22,444 nt of DNA from a virus. A model generated the notes under the pieces. That model was not told where the DNA came from, ran no database searches, and saw only the letters and a list, made by a program, of their open reading frames with translations. How positions within the stretch are numbered: the stretch's first letter is position 1; each line of letters begins with the position of its first letter. The translations under genes and the position numbers were made by a program. The DNA is taken from positions 1 to 22,444 of the IMG/VR virus record IMGVR_UViG_3300015374_000072. One strand, given 5' to 3'. Shown here piece after piece: positions 4,273-12,937 of this stretch.

Positions 4273-6558
4273 CTAAAGCCCGATGACGGGCGGGTTCCAG
4301 ACGCTCACCGCGGCGCCTGCGGGGCGGTCTACAGGGAGCGCGTCAACGGTGAAGGTCTGAGGACTCGACGCCCCCGCGCAGGCCGTAGCGCGCACCTGAA
4401 CGCCGCCTACGTTGAGGTAGAGCGGGTAGTCGTCGGAGTCCGTCGTCCAGACCAGGCCGCTCGGACTCGACGTTGCGACCGACAGGGAGGTAGCACCCGC
4501 CAACGCGGTCGTGTCGACGGTTGCAGTGTCGGTATCGAGCCGCGCCGTCAGCTCATTGGTGTCGCCGGTGTCAGATGCGAGCACGCCAACGCGCCAGACC
4601 TCGAACGGCGAGCAGTTCAGCGTGACGCGCCAATGCCGCGGGCCGATGTCGTGCGAGATACCCTCGACGGTCAGGCTAACGGTCTCGGGCGCTGAACCGG
4701 TGAGAGCGTCGTCCAGGTTTGTAACGTCAACCCGCGCGCCGGGGAACAGGTCCACAACGGCCTCGGCGTGCTGCGGCGTAGCCCGCAAGTCGATAGTCAG
4801 ACTCGGGTAGCGGTAGCCCTCGACGGTGCCCGCGTGAACGAGCCACCCGGCTAGCTCCTGTGCCGCTTGGTCGGCGTAGCTGTTGATCGTGAGCGAGTCG
4901 TCATATACGCCGATCTCACCAGTGCCCATCGGGCCGTCCGCGTCCTCGGAGACATACGTCGCGCCCGACTTCCGGGTCACCGACCACTTGTTCCGGATGC
5001 GCTGGTCGTCGTCGGTCGGCTGGAACGGCGGAGCTAGCTCACCGGCAGCCGCGTCGATCGTCAGCGCGGCAGGCGCGTTTTCCCGTCGACGTCGCGTCGT
5101 GTAGGCGAGCCCAGCCCGCAGGCCGTCCCAGAGCACGCCCCGCTCCTGCTTCTCGCACTCGCGGAGCAGGGTCAGCACGTCGTCGATGCCCTGTGACCCG
5201 GCGTAGTCGGACGGCGTGGCTGTGTCCGATGTGCCGCCGTACAGCGTGAACTCAATGCCGTTTTCCGAGCACAGCCGGGTCACACGGCCGCTTGTGATGA
5301 GCTCATTTGGGTAGCCGTGGACCTGTTGGTAAACGTCAGTGAGCGGGTCGGTCGCCGACCGCGCCTTCAGAACGGCAATGTGCCCGAAGCCCATGCCCGT
5401 GACGGCCGCGCTCGGGTCGATCCAGATCTCCGAGACGATGCCCAGGGTGCCGGTGCCGCTCGGGTTGCCGGGGATCGAGCCGTACGAGGTGCGGTCGTTC
5501 CGCAGGAAGTTCAAGTTGTAGAAGAAGGTGCCGCCGCTCTGGTAGAACTCTAGCGATATTAGACCAGGGACGCCGTCCACGCTGAACGTCGCGTTCGCCG
5601 ACGACAGGATCGCACCGGAAGTGGCGTAGGCGATGACATTGAAGACCCCGGCCGTCTGGTAGCAGACCTCGAACCGCCCGACCGAGCCGCCGTACAGCCA
5701 CACGCGCATCAGCACGGAGTTGTTCGCAGGCGCACTCGCTGCCGGCGGCAGCGACATCAGCATCCGGACGCCGGTCGAGTAGTCCGACGCGGGCGTGTAG
5801 CCGTCGACCGTCGTGCGGAATGAGCCGCCAACGCCCGCGACGCCGTTGCTCGTCGGCAGCGGGTTCGACCCCGGGTAGTCGTCACAGCTTGCCAGGTCGA
5901 CGTCACCGGTCCACGTCATATCCCGGGTGCCGACCGCGGCGGGGAAGTTATCCGCGTCGTCGCCCTCTTCACAAGGCCAGTACGCAACAACGTCCGGTTC
6001 ATTCGTGAGGTAGCGGCGGATCGGCGAGACGACGGGAGCGGCGCCCTGAGCGAGCCGCCTAAGCGTCCCTGAGGCGCTGAGCTTGACGACGGCTACCTCC
6101 GCGTCACCCGTCAGAGACTCCCAGCCCGGCTGCCACTCTGAAGCGAAGCCGAGCCACAGCGTCCGCGCTCCGGTACCCGTGTCGACCCGCAGACGCACAG
6201 GCGTGTTGGGGCGGATGTAGGGGTACCGCCGCGACCGCCCGCCCCGCGAGTAGTCCCCGCTCGTGTTAGTCAGGACCGCCGACAGCTCGGCGGGGTTTGT
6301 GGTGCTCGACTCATCCGCGCGGCCGAGGCGACAGGAGATGCCGGACTCGGCCCGGACGTCAGTCGTGATAGGAGTCCAGGACCAGAACGCGCTGTCGGTC
6401 GTCAGGTCAGCGCCAAATGCCGCCTCAAACGACAGCCGCGCCTCGGGTAGCTCGGGGATGAACGAGACGCCGGGGAAGGAACCGCCGAAAGGCGCGGCCA
6501 GCGAAGCGCCCCGGCGCCGCTCCCAACTGGCATACCGAACGGCAGTGTTAGCCATCAC
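4273..6558 (-). CDS. Large minor tail protein with LamG-like domain
   Basis: About 760 aa, the largest product. The N-terminal part (residues ~30-170: a beta-rich region with DVRAESGISCRLGRADESS and PNTPVRLRV) resembles the tail-hub or baseplate proteins of actinophages. Residues ~180-410 look like a concanavalin/LamG-like carbohydrate-binding domain (begins VAYWPCEEGDD). The C-terminal part (~430-760) is beta-rich and includes a GTVEGYRYPSLTIDL segment and a final domain typical of tail adhesins. It overlaps the upstream stop: the start is GTG 6558 or ATG 6555. Probable host-adsorption or tail-hub protein; no peptidase or muramidase motif was found. Confidence 0.8.
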   Translation of the reverse strand: MMANTAVRYASWERRRGASLAAPFGGSFPGVSFIPELPEARLSFEAAFGADLTTDSAFWSWTPITTDVRAESGISCRLGRADESSTTNPAELSAVLTNTSGDYSRGGRSRRYPYIRPNTPVRLRVDTGTGARTLWLGFASEWQPGWESLTGDAEVAVVKLSASGTLRRLAQGAAPVVSPIRRYLTNEPDVVAYWPCEEGDDADNFPAAVGTRDMTWTGDVDLASCDDYPGSNPLPTSNGVAGVGGSFRTTVDGYTPASDYSTGVRMLMSLPPAASAPANNSVLMRVWLYGGSVGRFEVCYQTAGVFNVIAYATSGAILSSANATFSVDGVPGLISLEFYQSGGTFFYNLNFLRNDRTSYGSIPGNPSGTGTLGIVSEIWIDPSAAVTGMGFGHIAVLKARSATDPLTDVYQQVHGYPNELITSGRVTRLCSENGIEFTLYGGTSDTATPSDYAGSQGIDDVLTLLRECEKQERGVLWDGLRAGLAYTTRRRRENAPAALTIDAAAGELAPPFQPTDDDQRIRNKWSVTRKSGATYVSEDADGPMGTGEIGVYDDSLTINSYADQAAQELAGWLVHAGTVEGYRYPSLTIDLRATPQHAEAVVDLFPGARVDVTNLDDALTGSAPETVSLTVEGISHDIGPRHWRVTLNCSPFEVWRVGVLASDTGDTNELTARLDTDTATVDTTALAGATSLSVATSSPSGLVWTTDSDDYPLYLNVGGVQVRATACAGASSPQTFTVDALPVDRPAGAAVSVWNPPVIGL

Positions 6559-7067
6559 TCGTCCCAGACAACCCAGCAGAGCGCGTTGACCGCGGCGGAG
6601 AAGGTCACGCGCACCCGGAGGAACTTGGACACGGCCACGATCGGCCGCTCGTCCGGCATGAACTGGTAGGCGTAGTTGATCGGGGCCGCGCCGTTCGAGA
6701 CGCCTGCGACCTCCTGCGCGTCGAACACGCGCGTCGCGGTGATCGAGCCCTCCGCGCTGCCGGTGTAGCCCGTGGCGCTCGTGCCCAGCGTCATCAGCGA
6801 GGCGGGCGCGTTTGGGTCGAGCGGCTGCACCCCGGCCGCGACGTGGGCCGTCACGGTCGCCGCGACGTCCGTCTGCAGCAGCTCAACCACGCCGACACCG
6901 GTAGTCGCGGGCGCGGCGTCGAGCGAGAAGCCCCAGCCGATGATCTGGATCTGCTTGGTGGCGGGCGTGGCGACCTGGAGCAGCGTCTTGACGGCGGTGC
7001 CGGTGGTGACCTTCACCTGCGCGGCCGTGGTGGGCATCGGCCCGTTCCACGTCTTGAACCTGTTCAT
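6555..7067 (-). CDS. 170-aa virion-associated protein
   Basis: Placed between the tape measure and the large minor tail gene, where distal tail proteins are encoded. The sequence is beta-rich and almost free of lysine after residue 40, with hydrophobic strands such as KQIQIIGWGFSLDA and FLRVRVTFSAAVNALCWVVW. No enzyme motif is visible. It could be a distal tail or decoration protein. ATG at 7067 has AGGG six to ten bases upstream. Its stop overlaps the next start. Confidence 0.65.
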   Translation of the reverse strand: MNRFKTWNGPMPTTAAQVKVTTGTAVKTLLQVATPATKQIQIIGWGFSLDAAPATTGVGVVELLQTDVAATVTAHVAAGVQPLDPNAPASLMTLGTSATGYTGSAEGSITATRVFDAQEVAGVSNGAAPINYAYQFMPDERPIVAVSKFLRVRVTFSAAVNALCWVVWDE

Positions 7068-7080
7068 CAGTAGCCCTTTC

Positions 7081-8550
7081 CTAGGCGATCTGGATCTGCT
7101 TGGTGCGGACCAGGTAGTTGATAAGCTCCGCCACCTTGGAGTCGGCGCTGCCCTTCACGATCAGCGTCCCGCCCCGCGGGCCTCCCGAACTGCCCTGCGC
7201 CATGCGGTGGTTCGGCGTGACGTAGCCCGAGCCCGGCATAGTCAGGTATTCCGGGCCGCGCTCGCCGACCAGGTACGTCTGGCCCTTGTTAACGGTGCCG
7301 CCGACCGCGCGGCCGGGAATCAATCCGCGGATGTAGGACGACACATTCGCCACAGCGTTGACCGTGATGGTCCGCGCGGCGGGCAGCAGGCCGATCGTCC
7401 GGACGAGATCCTGGACCTCGCGCAGACCGCGTGTGTTCGCGTTGATGTCGACGGCCTTGGAATGCATCGCATCGACAGTGCCGCGGAACCGGTCAATGCC
7501 TTCCTTGGCGCTGTTGGTCGAGACCGCGGCAGATCGCATCGACGCGCCGAACTGACCGGGCAGCAGGCCGAGGACGGCGAACACGCGCGACATCGCGCCG
7601 AGCGTTGTCGACACGAACGACAGCACGCCCGAGGTCACCGACAGGAACGCAATAACGCTCTGCTGCGCGAAGTCCTCGACCGAGTCAATGTTGCTGGAGA
7701 GCCAGTTAATGAACCCCGCCAAGGCCGGGATTACCACGCCGATGATGAGGTCTGCCAACGCCGGTAGCACGTGCGAGATGATCGGGGTTAGCTTATCCAA
7801 CAACTTCTGGAGCGGCGGCCCGAGCTGGATGAACGCCTGCCCGAGTACCTTGCCAACGGCGTCCGCGAGCATCAGCACGATTGGCGCCAGCATCTTGAGG
7901 ACCGGGGCGAGCCCTGTTGCGGCGTCTGCGATCAGCCGCCCGAGGATCGGCAGCAACCCGTTGATGACGCTGAACAGCGAGGAAAGGATTGATGCGGCCG
8001 GTCCGCCCGCAGTTGAGATGGCCTGGAACATCTGGCTCAAGCCGGTGCCGGTCCCTGCGAGCCCCGCGCTAAGCGCATCAATGACCGGCTTGGCCGCCTG
8101 CATCCCAGACAGAAAACCAGGCATGACGTTCTTGACGAGCGACGCGAGACCGCTAGCCAAGGTCTCCACATACGGAGCCGTGGTGGCGAACGCCTGCCGA
8201 AGCTGCGGCCCCATTGCGTCGAACGTCTTGCGCCCGAGGTCCGAGATCCGCATCAGCACCGGCTCGAACGGCTGGGCCATACTCTTCAGCTCGGAGACAA
8301 CGTGATCCTTTAGCCCGGTGAAGGATGCCTTGACCTTCTCGTTCTGCGCGGCGATGGCAATGCCGAGCCCGGCGAACCCGACAGCGACACCGGCCAGGGC
8401 GGCAGGCGCGGACACGGCAGCAACGCCACCGAGAATCGAGCCCCACTTCAGCGTGGCGCCGGTGACCGATGTCAGCTTGTCCTGGACATCGGTGAGGGTC
8501 CGGCCGAGCCGGTTATCACCGACGAACTGCAGGATGACCCTGTTGGCCAT
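7081..8550 (-). CDS. Tail tape measure protein
   Basis: 489 aa. A hydrophobic N-terminal zone (residues ~35-68, alanine/glycine-rich) and repeated hydrophobic helices (150-330) are typical of tape measures. The C-terminal region contains the common motif GRAVGGTVNKGQTYLVGERG followed by a PEYLTMPG segment. It is short for the family. By the usual rule of about 0.15 nm per residue the tail would be near 70-75 nm. It follows the tail-chaperone genes and a gp10-like gene. No lysozyme or peptidase domain is evident. Confidence 0.9.
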   Translation of the reverse strand: MANRVILQFVGDNRLGRTLTDVQDKLTSVTGATLKWGSILGGVAAVSAPAALAGVAVGFAGLGIAIAAQNEKVKASFTGLKDHVVSELKSMAQPFEPVLMRISDLGRKTFDAMGPQLRQAFATTAPYVETLASGLASLVKNVMPGFLSGMQAAKPVIDALSAGLAGTGTGLSQMFQAISTAGGPAASILSSLFSVINGLLPILGRLIADAATGLAPVLKMLAPIVLMLADAVGKVLGQAFIQLGPPLQKLLDKLTPIISHVLPALADLIIGVVIPALAGFINWLSSNIDSVEDFAQQSVIAFLSVTSGVLSFVSTTLGAMSRVFAVLGLLPGQFGASMRSAAVSTNSAKEGIDRFRGTVDAMHSKAVDINANTRGLREVQDLVRTIGLLPAARTITVNAVANVSSYIRGLIPGRAVGGTVNKGQTYLVGERGPEYLTMPGSGYVTPNHRMAQGSSGGPRGGTLIVKGSADSKVAELINYLVRTKQIQIA

Positions 8551-8551
8551 A

Positions 8552-8974
8552 TCAGCTCACGTCCAAACCAGAACTCTCGGCGTACCGCTCTAGCGCGGCG
8601 GCCATAATGCGACGGACGGCTGGCTGGTTCCGTTCGTATGCCGGGTAGATGTACCGCCCGGACTTGAAGAACGGCCGCCGCTTCTCCTGGTTGGGGTATG
8701 GCCGCACCGTGCCGCCGAAGTCCAGCCAGGGGTAATAGGGGTACTTCCGCCCGCCGCCCTGGACGCCCCAGCCGTCGCCCTGGCGGAGCGCATAGACGCT
8801 GTTCCGCGCATGGCCGTTGATCCCCGGCCCGATCGGCACCTGTCGCCGCGCGGCCTTAGCGACAAGCTGCGCGGCCTCCTTGGAGGCGTCGTCAATGACC
8901 TTCGGCATGGAGGCGTCGAGTCGGCCAACGGCGCGGCGGAATTGCTGGAGTCCGTAGACCTTGACCGCAACCAT
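8552..8974 (-). CDS. HK97 gp10-like head-tail/tail protein
   Basis: 140 aa. The profile fits the HK97-gp10 family: VYGLQQFRRAVGRL at the start, a central VPIGPGINGHARNS segment, a WLDFGGTVRPYP motif and a final helix of AALERYAES type. Such proteins bridge or complete the head-tail junction. The start ATG at 8974 has GAGAAGGG upstream and shares one base with the stop of the chaperone extension (TGATG). Its place after the chaperones and before the tape measure is unusual; the family is normally encoded before the major tail gene. Confidence 0.8.
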   Translation of the reverse strand: MVAVKVYGLQQFRRAVGRLDASMPKVIDDASKEAAQLVAKAARRQVPIGPGINGHARNSVYALRQGDGWGVQGGGRKYPYYPWLDFGGTVRPYPNQEKRRPFFKSGRYIYPAYERNQPAVRRIMAAALERYAESSGLDVS

Positions 8975-9484
8975 CAGCCGACCCTTCTCCCACGAGCGCT
9001 TGCCATCTTCTCGTCCAACTCCGCCTGCTGCGCGCGCAAGGCGTAGTACATTGCCCACCTCACGTATTCGCGGTTGGACATCTGAGTTTCCAGTTCCTCT
9101 ACCGTCATCCGAAGTTGCTCGGCGAGAAAGTAGGTGAAGTGGAAGTCAGGGTCAGCCTGGAAATCGCCGCACCGTTTCCTTCTCGATGTCGGCGGTCATC
9201 CCGGTCAGGCTCAGGATCATGTCGACCACGGGCGCGAGTTCCCCTGCGGGGGCGACCTCCTGCCACTGGGCGATCTCCTCGGCTGTCATCTCGGGCTCGA
9301 CCATGGCCAGCGCCAGCAACTGCACCTCGGACGTCTCCTCGTCGAGGTCCATGGCCTTGACGCGCAGGGCCTCGCGCCGGGTGAGCGCTCGCACGACCAC
9401 GAACCCGTCACCCGACGGCAACTTGACCTCACGTGTGCTGCCCTCTGCGCGCTTCGCCAGCAGGGCTTCCTTGTTGATTGCCAT
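8974..9484 (-). CDS. Tail assembly chaperone, frameshifted long form (gpG-T-like)
   Basis: Beyond the gpG stop a second frame, offset +1 (equivalently -2), is open from about 9201 down to the TGA at 8974-8976. It encodes a typical T-type extension with DFHFTYFLAEQLRMTVEELE, then EYVRWAMYYALRAQQAELDE. It has no good start of its own. The best slip site is TTT followed by C at 9160-9163: Phe-tRNA can move from TTT to TTC, while the next codon CCA is uncommon here. That shift would give a 169-aa fusion. GGC before TGA (9152-9157) is an alternative site, and a -2 slip earlier in the overlap is possible. Confidence 0.75.
9152..9484 (-). CDS. Tail assembly chaperone, short form (gpG-like)
   Basis: 110 aa, starting MAINKEALLAKR and containing EVKLPSGDGFVVVRALTRRE. 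This pattern is common in actinophage tail-assembly chaperones. ATG at 9484 has GAGGAG eight bases upstream; longer upstream in-frame starts have none. It sits between the major tail genes and the tape measure, as expected. The frame ends CGA TTT CCA GGC TGA at 9152-9166, where a second frame opens (see the extended form). It binds the tape measure during tail assembly and is not usually part of the virion. Confidence 0.85.
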   Translation of the reverse strand: MAINKEALLAKRAEGSTREVKLPSGDGFVVVRALTRREALRVKAMDLDEETSEVQLLALAMVEPEMTAEEIAQWQEVAPAGELAPVVDMILSLTGMTADIEKETVRRFPG

Positions 9485-9513
9485 TCCAGTGCTCCTCTGG
9501 ATTGTTGGTTTAC

Positions 9514-9918
9514 TTAGGACTGGTCTGCGGTGTTCACGGCACCGGTGATCTGCAACTCCGCGGCCCACTTGATCATGTCCGCGACGCCCGCAACCTCTTC
9601 ATAGGCGGTGACGATTGCGTTGCCGTCGACCTCGGGGTTTGTGGACCCTGTGCCATTCGCGCGGTAGACCCAAGCCACCGAGGTGCCAAGGGCGTCGCCG
9701 ATGACAACGCGCGGCGTGACGGTGTCCGTGTCGTTGTAAGTCCCCTTGAGGGAGACCGTGCCATCCGTTAGCCCGCCGAAGTAGGCGTGCCCGGTGGCGC
9801 CGAAACAGGTCACATCGTGCGAGTCGCCCGCGCGCTTCAGCTCCACGCTGTCGGTGTACGCAGTCAGCGCAGTACCGGCGATTGTGATGACCGTGCTCTT
9901 GCCGTGGATGAATGCCAT
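9514..9918 (-). CDS. Major tail protein, paralogue 1
   Basis: 134-aa tail-tube subunit. By eye it shares roughly 60 percent of residues with its upstream neighbour without gaps, including KRAGDSHD, GATGHAY, GGLTDGT, TAYEEVAGVADM and AELQITGAV. It lies directly before the chaperone gene, the canonical major-tail position. ATG at 9918 has GGAG a few bases upstream. Differences between the paralogues concentrate around residues 65-95, probably surface loops. Confidence 0.85.
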   Translation of the reverse strand: MAFIHGKSTVITIAGTALTAYTDSVELKRAGDSHDVTCFGATGHAYFGGLTDGTVSLKGTYNDTDTVTPRVVIGDALGTSVAWVYRANGTGSTNPEVDGNAIVTAYEEVAGVADMIKWAAELQITGAVNTADQS

Positions 9919-9927
9919 GACGCTCTC

Positions 9928-10329
9928 CTACTGGTCCGTGGTGGTAACTGCGCCAGTGATCTGCAGCTCGGCCGACCACGTGACCATGTCGGCAACCCCG
10001 GCCACTTCCTCATAGGCGGTCAGCACGCCCGAGCCGGTAAGGGATGGCCGCCCTGCGGCGGTGCCTGCGGCCTGGTAGGTCCAGGTCAGCGTCGTGGCGA
10101 GCGCGCCCTGGAATGTGATGCGCGGGTTGCTGGCGTCGCCGTCGTCGTAGGTGCCCTTTACCGAGATCGTGCCGTCCGTCAGGCCGCCCTGATAGGCGTG
10201 GCCCGTGGCGCCATACACCGTGATGTCGTGCGAGTCGCCCGCGCGCTTGACCTCGACGCTATTGCAGAAGGCAGAAAGGTCGGTCGAGCCAATCTTGAAG
10301 ACCGCACTCTTACCATGAACGAATGCCAT
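9928..10329 (-). CDS. Major tail protein, paralogue 2
   Basis: 133 aa, starting MAFVHGKSAVFKIG. It is a tandem duplicate of the next gene, with the same length and motifs. It follows the tail-terminator gene with one base between the previous stop and this ATG (10329); AGGAG is inside the previous gene's end. Both copies are intact and diverged evenly, suggesting both are used. They could form a mixed tube, or one could be a specialised ring. Confidence 0.85.
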   Translation of the reverse strand: MAFVHGKSAVFKIGSTDLSAFCNSVEVKRAGDSHDITVYGATGHAYQGGLTDGTISVKGTYDDGDASNPRITFQGALATTLTWTYQAAGTAAGRPSLTGSGVLTAYEEVAGVADMVTWSAELQITGAVTTTDQ

Positions 10330-10330
10330 G

Positions 10331-10735
10331 TCAGGCTCCTGATCCTGTGATCTCAACCTGGAACACAGCGCCCAGGTACTCGACGCCAGCCGATGTGATC
10401 GCATCGACCGAGGCGGATGCGACCCGCACGGAGTCGCACTCTGTGTATGTGCCGCCATCGAGCGCGGCTTTGATGGAACCTGTGGCCGAGCCGTCGAGGT
10501 AGACGGCCAGCGCGTCGCGGGCTGAGCGGGCATCGACATTGCCCACCAGGACGAACACCGGCAACGTGAACTGGTCCGCGCCTCGGCCCATTGTCAGGTC
10601 GTATTCAATCGGGTCGGGCCAGCCGACGATCGCAGCCGGGGGCGTCACACGAGTCGCGCTGTACGGGAAGACGCGGAGCCCGGTGATCGTTTCGAGCGCC
10701 GTGCCCAACTCGTCCATTACATCGGCGATGTTCAT
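10331..10735 (-). CDS. Tail terminator / tail completion protein
   Basis: 134 aa with the layout of siphophage tail terminators: an N-terminal helix (IADVMDELGTALETITGLRV), a YSATRVTPPAAIVGWPDPIEYD segment of beta strands, then a helix (SARDALAVYLDG) and closing strands. It sits between the head connector and the major tail genes, where this function is normally encoded. ATG 10735 overlaps the connector stop (ATGA); an in-frame ATG at 10747 would add four residues. Confidence 0.7.
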   Translation of the reverse strand: MNIADVMDELGTALETITGLRVFPYSATRVTPPAAIVGWPDPIEYDLTMGRGADQFTLPVFVLVGNVDARSARDALAVYLDGSATGSIKAALDGGTYTECDSVRVASASVDAITSAGVEYLGAVFQVEITGSGA

Positions 10736-11367
10736 GCGAATGCCCACTGCTTGCGCTTGAAGTCGACCAACGCGACCTCGACGTCCGGGTCGACCTTTGC
10801 CAGAAGCCGCATCTCTGAGCCGGTCTCGGGCGAGCCTGCGATTCCGTACGGGCTATCCCGCCGCGAGAGGAGGCGGGACGCCTGGAGCAGAGTCGCCTGC
10901 TTCACCGGGTCCGGCACGGAAGTCCAGCCCCACTTCGCAGTCACCTTCACCATGTCCTCGGCATCAGTCGGGAACACGGTCGAGGTGGGCCGTACCACCA
11001 GCTCCGTCCAAGGCTTTGCCCTAGCCGCAGCATTCATCGGCTTCAAGTCGTAGGCGGTAATAGAGCCCGAGTACGTGTAGTCCGCATTGGAGTCCACGGC
11101 GAACGCGAACCCCGTGGTAGTCATCAGGTCGTCAATCTCAACAACCCAACGCAACCGGGCGTCGTCGTAATGTGCCGTGTAATACCGAGCCTCCGCAGAC
11201 GCCACAAGCCCGAACTGCCGCCGCATCGCATTGCGCGAGCAGAAGCGGTCGACCGCGCGGGAGGCGGCGGCAATGGCAAGGGCAACCTGTGTGTCATCGG
11301 CAGTGTCCCCAATGCGGACGTATGCCTTCAGTTCGGCCGCCGTGCAGTAATCAGGTGCCCAAGCCAT
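10732..11367 (-). CDS. Head-tail connector (HK97 gp6-like)
   Basis: 211 aa. The N-terminus (CTAAELKAYVRIGDTADDTQ and AASRAVDRFC) matches the first helices of gp6-like adaptor proteins, which dock onto the portal. The middle has beta strands with conserved W residues. The C-terminal helix (VKQATLLQASRLLSRRDSPYG) is typical of actinophage versions. ATG 11367 has GAGGAG upstream. It follows the capsid and the 62-aa protein and precedes the tail terminator, completing the head-tail interface. Confidence 0.8.
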   Translation of the reverse strand: MAWAPDYCTAAELKAYVRIGDTADDTQVALAIAAASRAVDRFCSRNAMRRQFGLVASAEARYYTAHYDDARLRWVVEIDDLMTTTGFAFAVDSNADYTYSGSITAYDLKPMNAAARAKPWTELVVRPTSTVFPTDAEDMVKVTAKWGWTSVPDPVKQATLLQASRLLSRRDSPYGIAGSPETGSEMRLLAKVDPDVEVALVDFKRKQWAFA

Positions 11368-11382
11368 TGCCGTCTCCTCGGG

Positions 11383-11571
11383 TCAGTTCGGGTCGACCAG
11401 GCCGAACTGCTCCAGCACCGTGATGATGCTGTTGATCGCAGCCCGCGCCTCGGCGTCAGTCGTCGCGCCCCCGGTGGGGGCGGTGATCGCTGCCTTGGTC
11501 GTGACCGGCGTGGCGACGGACCCGACCGACAGGCTGGTCGTGTTGATCGTCTTGTTTGTCCTCCGGGCCAT
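11383..11571 (-). CDS. 62-aa head-associated protein
   Basis: Short protein immediately after the capsid gene, start and stop overlapping by one base (TGATG at 11569-11573). A polar Thr/Ala-rich N-terminal half is followed by an amphipathic helix (TDAEARAAINSIITVLEQFG). That helix resembles the conserved end of small head-fibre-like proteins encoded next to capsids in many phages. I propose a head fibre or decoration peptide; confidence is moderate because the gene is short. Confidence 0.6.
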   Translation of the reverse strand: MARRTNKTINTTSLSVGSVATPVTTKAAITAPTGGATTDAEARAAINSIITVLEQFGLVDPN

Positions 11572-12890
11572 CAGGAGGCCGCCGTGATCACGATGCGCTC
11601 GACGGAACCGGTGTACTTGACGTGGACCGCCGAGTACGCCCAGATGCCCAGTCGCACGATCTCCGGGCCGTCAGGCTGCTCGTAGGTGAACTGCCGGACG
11701 CCCGACTCGAACAGCAGCGTGTCGGCCGCACGGGCGACCAGCAGGCTCTCCGCGTACTGGGTGATGCCGTCCGACGCGATGACGCCGAGACCGGGGGACG
11801 ACAGCCGACCGTCGACCGCGACGGAGCCGACGCCGAAGACGTTCATCGGACCAGCGGAGTCCGCGGGCAGGATCGGGCGGCCGGTCGAGTCCTTGATCTT
11901 CAGCAGGTCGCCGTAGCGGGTCACCGAGCAGACCAGGATGTCCGCAGGGAGCTTGCGGCCGTTCCGCACCGCGACGGCGGTGTCCACGATGTAGTCGCCG
12001 ACGTACGTGGCGCCCAGCGGGTCGAGCCCGGTCTGCCACGCGGCCTCGGTCGCGTAGGTGGCAGTCGCCGAGCCCGCAGCGGTGATCATCGCCGCCACGA
12101 CCTTGGCCTCGATGGCGCTGTCGTAGTCGCCCAGGAGGTCCGACCAGATCAGCTCGTCCACGACCGGGTTGCTGGACTCCAGCATGATCCGGGTGACCTT
12201 CTGCCCACCGGCGGTGGCCTTGGGCGTCACCGTGGTCACGGCCGAGTCCCAGCCGTCGGTGAAGGTCGTGCCGGTCTCCTCCGTCGTCTGCTCCGCGACG
12301 GTGCCCGCCTCGGCGGTCTGCTTCGGCAGCGACAGCGGCGCAGCATCGGTCAGCGGCAGGTTCCGCACGGCTGCGGCGGCCCGGCGCGTCTGGCGCGCGA
12401 TGTCGGCGAACTCCGACGCCATCCACTTGGGCGGCGTGATGCCGGGCCCCTCGTCGAGCAGGGTCAGCGCGCGGGTGTGCTCGGCCAGGCGTCGCTCGGC
12501 GCCGCGGTCGCCCTGCTTCGAGCGGTGGAGGTCGGCGAAGAACGAGTGCGCTCCGCCCTGCTCGTCACGCGCGGCACGGCGGTAGTGGCCGGGGTCGCGG
12601 TCCTTGGCGGTGGTGCCGGACACGCGGACCTCGCTGCGGGTCTCGGTCGCGCCGTCGTCCTCAGTAAGCGAGGCGGCCATCTCGGCGACCTTGCGGGAGC
12701 GGGTCTCCTGCTCGGTCAGCATCTCGATCTGCGTGTAGAGCGTCTGGGCCTTCTCGCCCTGCTCCTTCACGGTGCGCAGCTCGGTCTCGTCCAGGTCGCG
12801 GCTCGCCTCGGCGGCCCGGGTCAGCAGACCCTCGTTGCTCGCCTTGAGCGCGTCGTACTGCTCGCGCAGCTTCTTCAGGTACGGGTTCAT
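11571..12890 (-). CDS. HK97-fold major capsid protein with N-terminal scaffold domain
   Basis: 439 aa. Residues 1-75 form a long charged coiled coil (PYLKKLREQYDALKASNEGL onward), the delta/scaffold domain normally removed by the prohead protease. The rest is the HK97 fold, with the N-arm and E-loop region around 130-230 (PLTDAAPLSLPKQTAEAGTV) and a C-terminal end of YSAVHVKYTGSVERIVITA type. ATG at 12890 has GGAGAGG upstream. It is separated from the protease gene by a terminator and a repeat-bearing leader, so it is probably transcribed from its own promoter to a high level. Confidence 0.92.
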   Translation of the reverse strand: MNPYLKKLREQYDALKASNEGLLTRAAEASRDLDETELRTVKEQGEKAQTLYTQIEMLTEQETRSRKVAEMAASLTEDDGATETRSEVRVSGTTAKDRDPGHYRRAARDEQGGAHSFFADLHRSKQGDRGAERRLAEHTRALTLLDEGPGITPPKWMASEFADIARQTRRAAAAVRNLPLTDAAPLSLPKQTAEAGTVAEQTTEETGTTFTDGWDSAVTTVTPKATAGGQKVTRIMLESSNPVVDELIWSDLLGDYDSAIEAKVVAAMITAAGSATATYATEAAWQTGLDPLGATYVGDYIVDTAVAVRNGRKLPADILVCSVTRYGDLLKIKDSTGRPILPADSAGPMNVFGVGSVAVDGRLSSPGLGVIASDGITQYAESLLVARAADTLLFESGVRQFTYEQPDGPEIVRLGIWAYSAVHVKYTGSVERIVITAAS

Positions 12891-12937
12891 TGCCCTCTCC
12901 GGTCACGAGGAATGTGTTTCTCTTCCATCGAGTGACC

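Noticed and set aside
12887-12928. 13-codon frame ending ATGA-overlapped with the capsid start
   Set aside because: No ribosome-binding site precedes its ATG at 12928, and the capsid has its own good site inside the frame. Kept only as a possible leader peptide.
11556-12935. Long plus-strand frame (459 codons) opposite the capsid gene
   Set aside because: It mirrors the capsid codons, is rich in Arg, Gly and Leu with no domain pattern, and is a shadow caused by high-GC codon bias.
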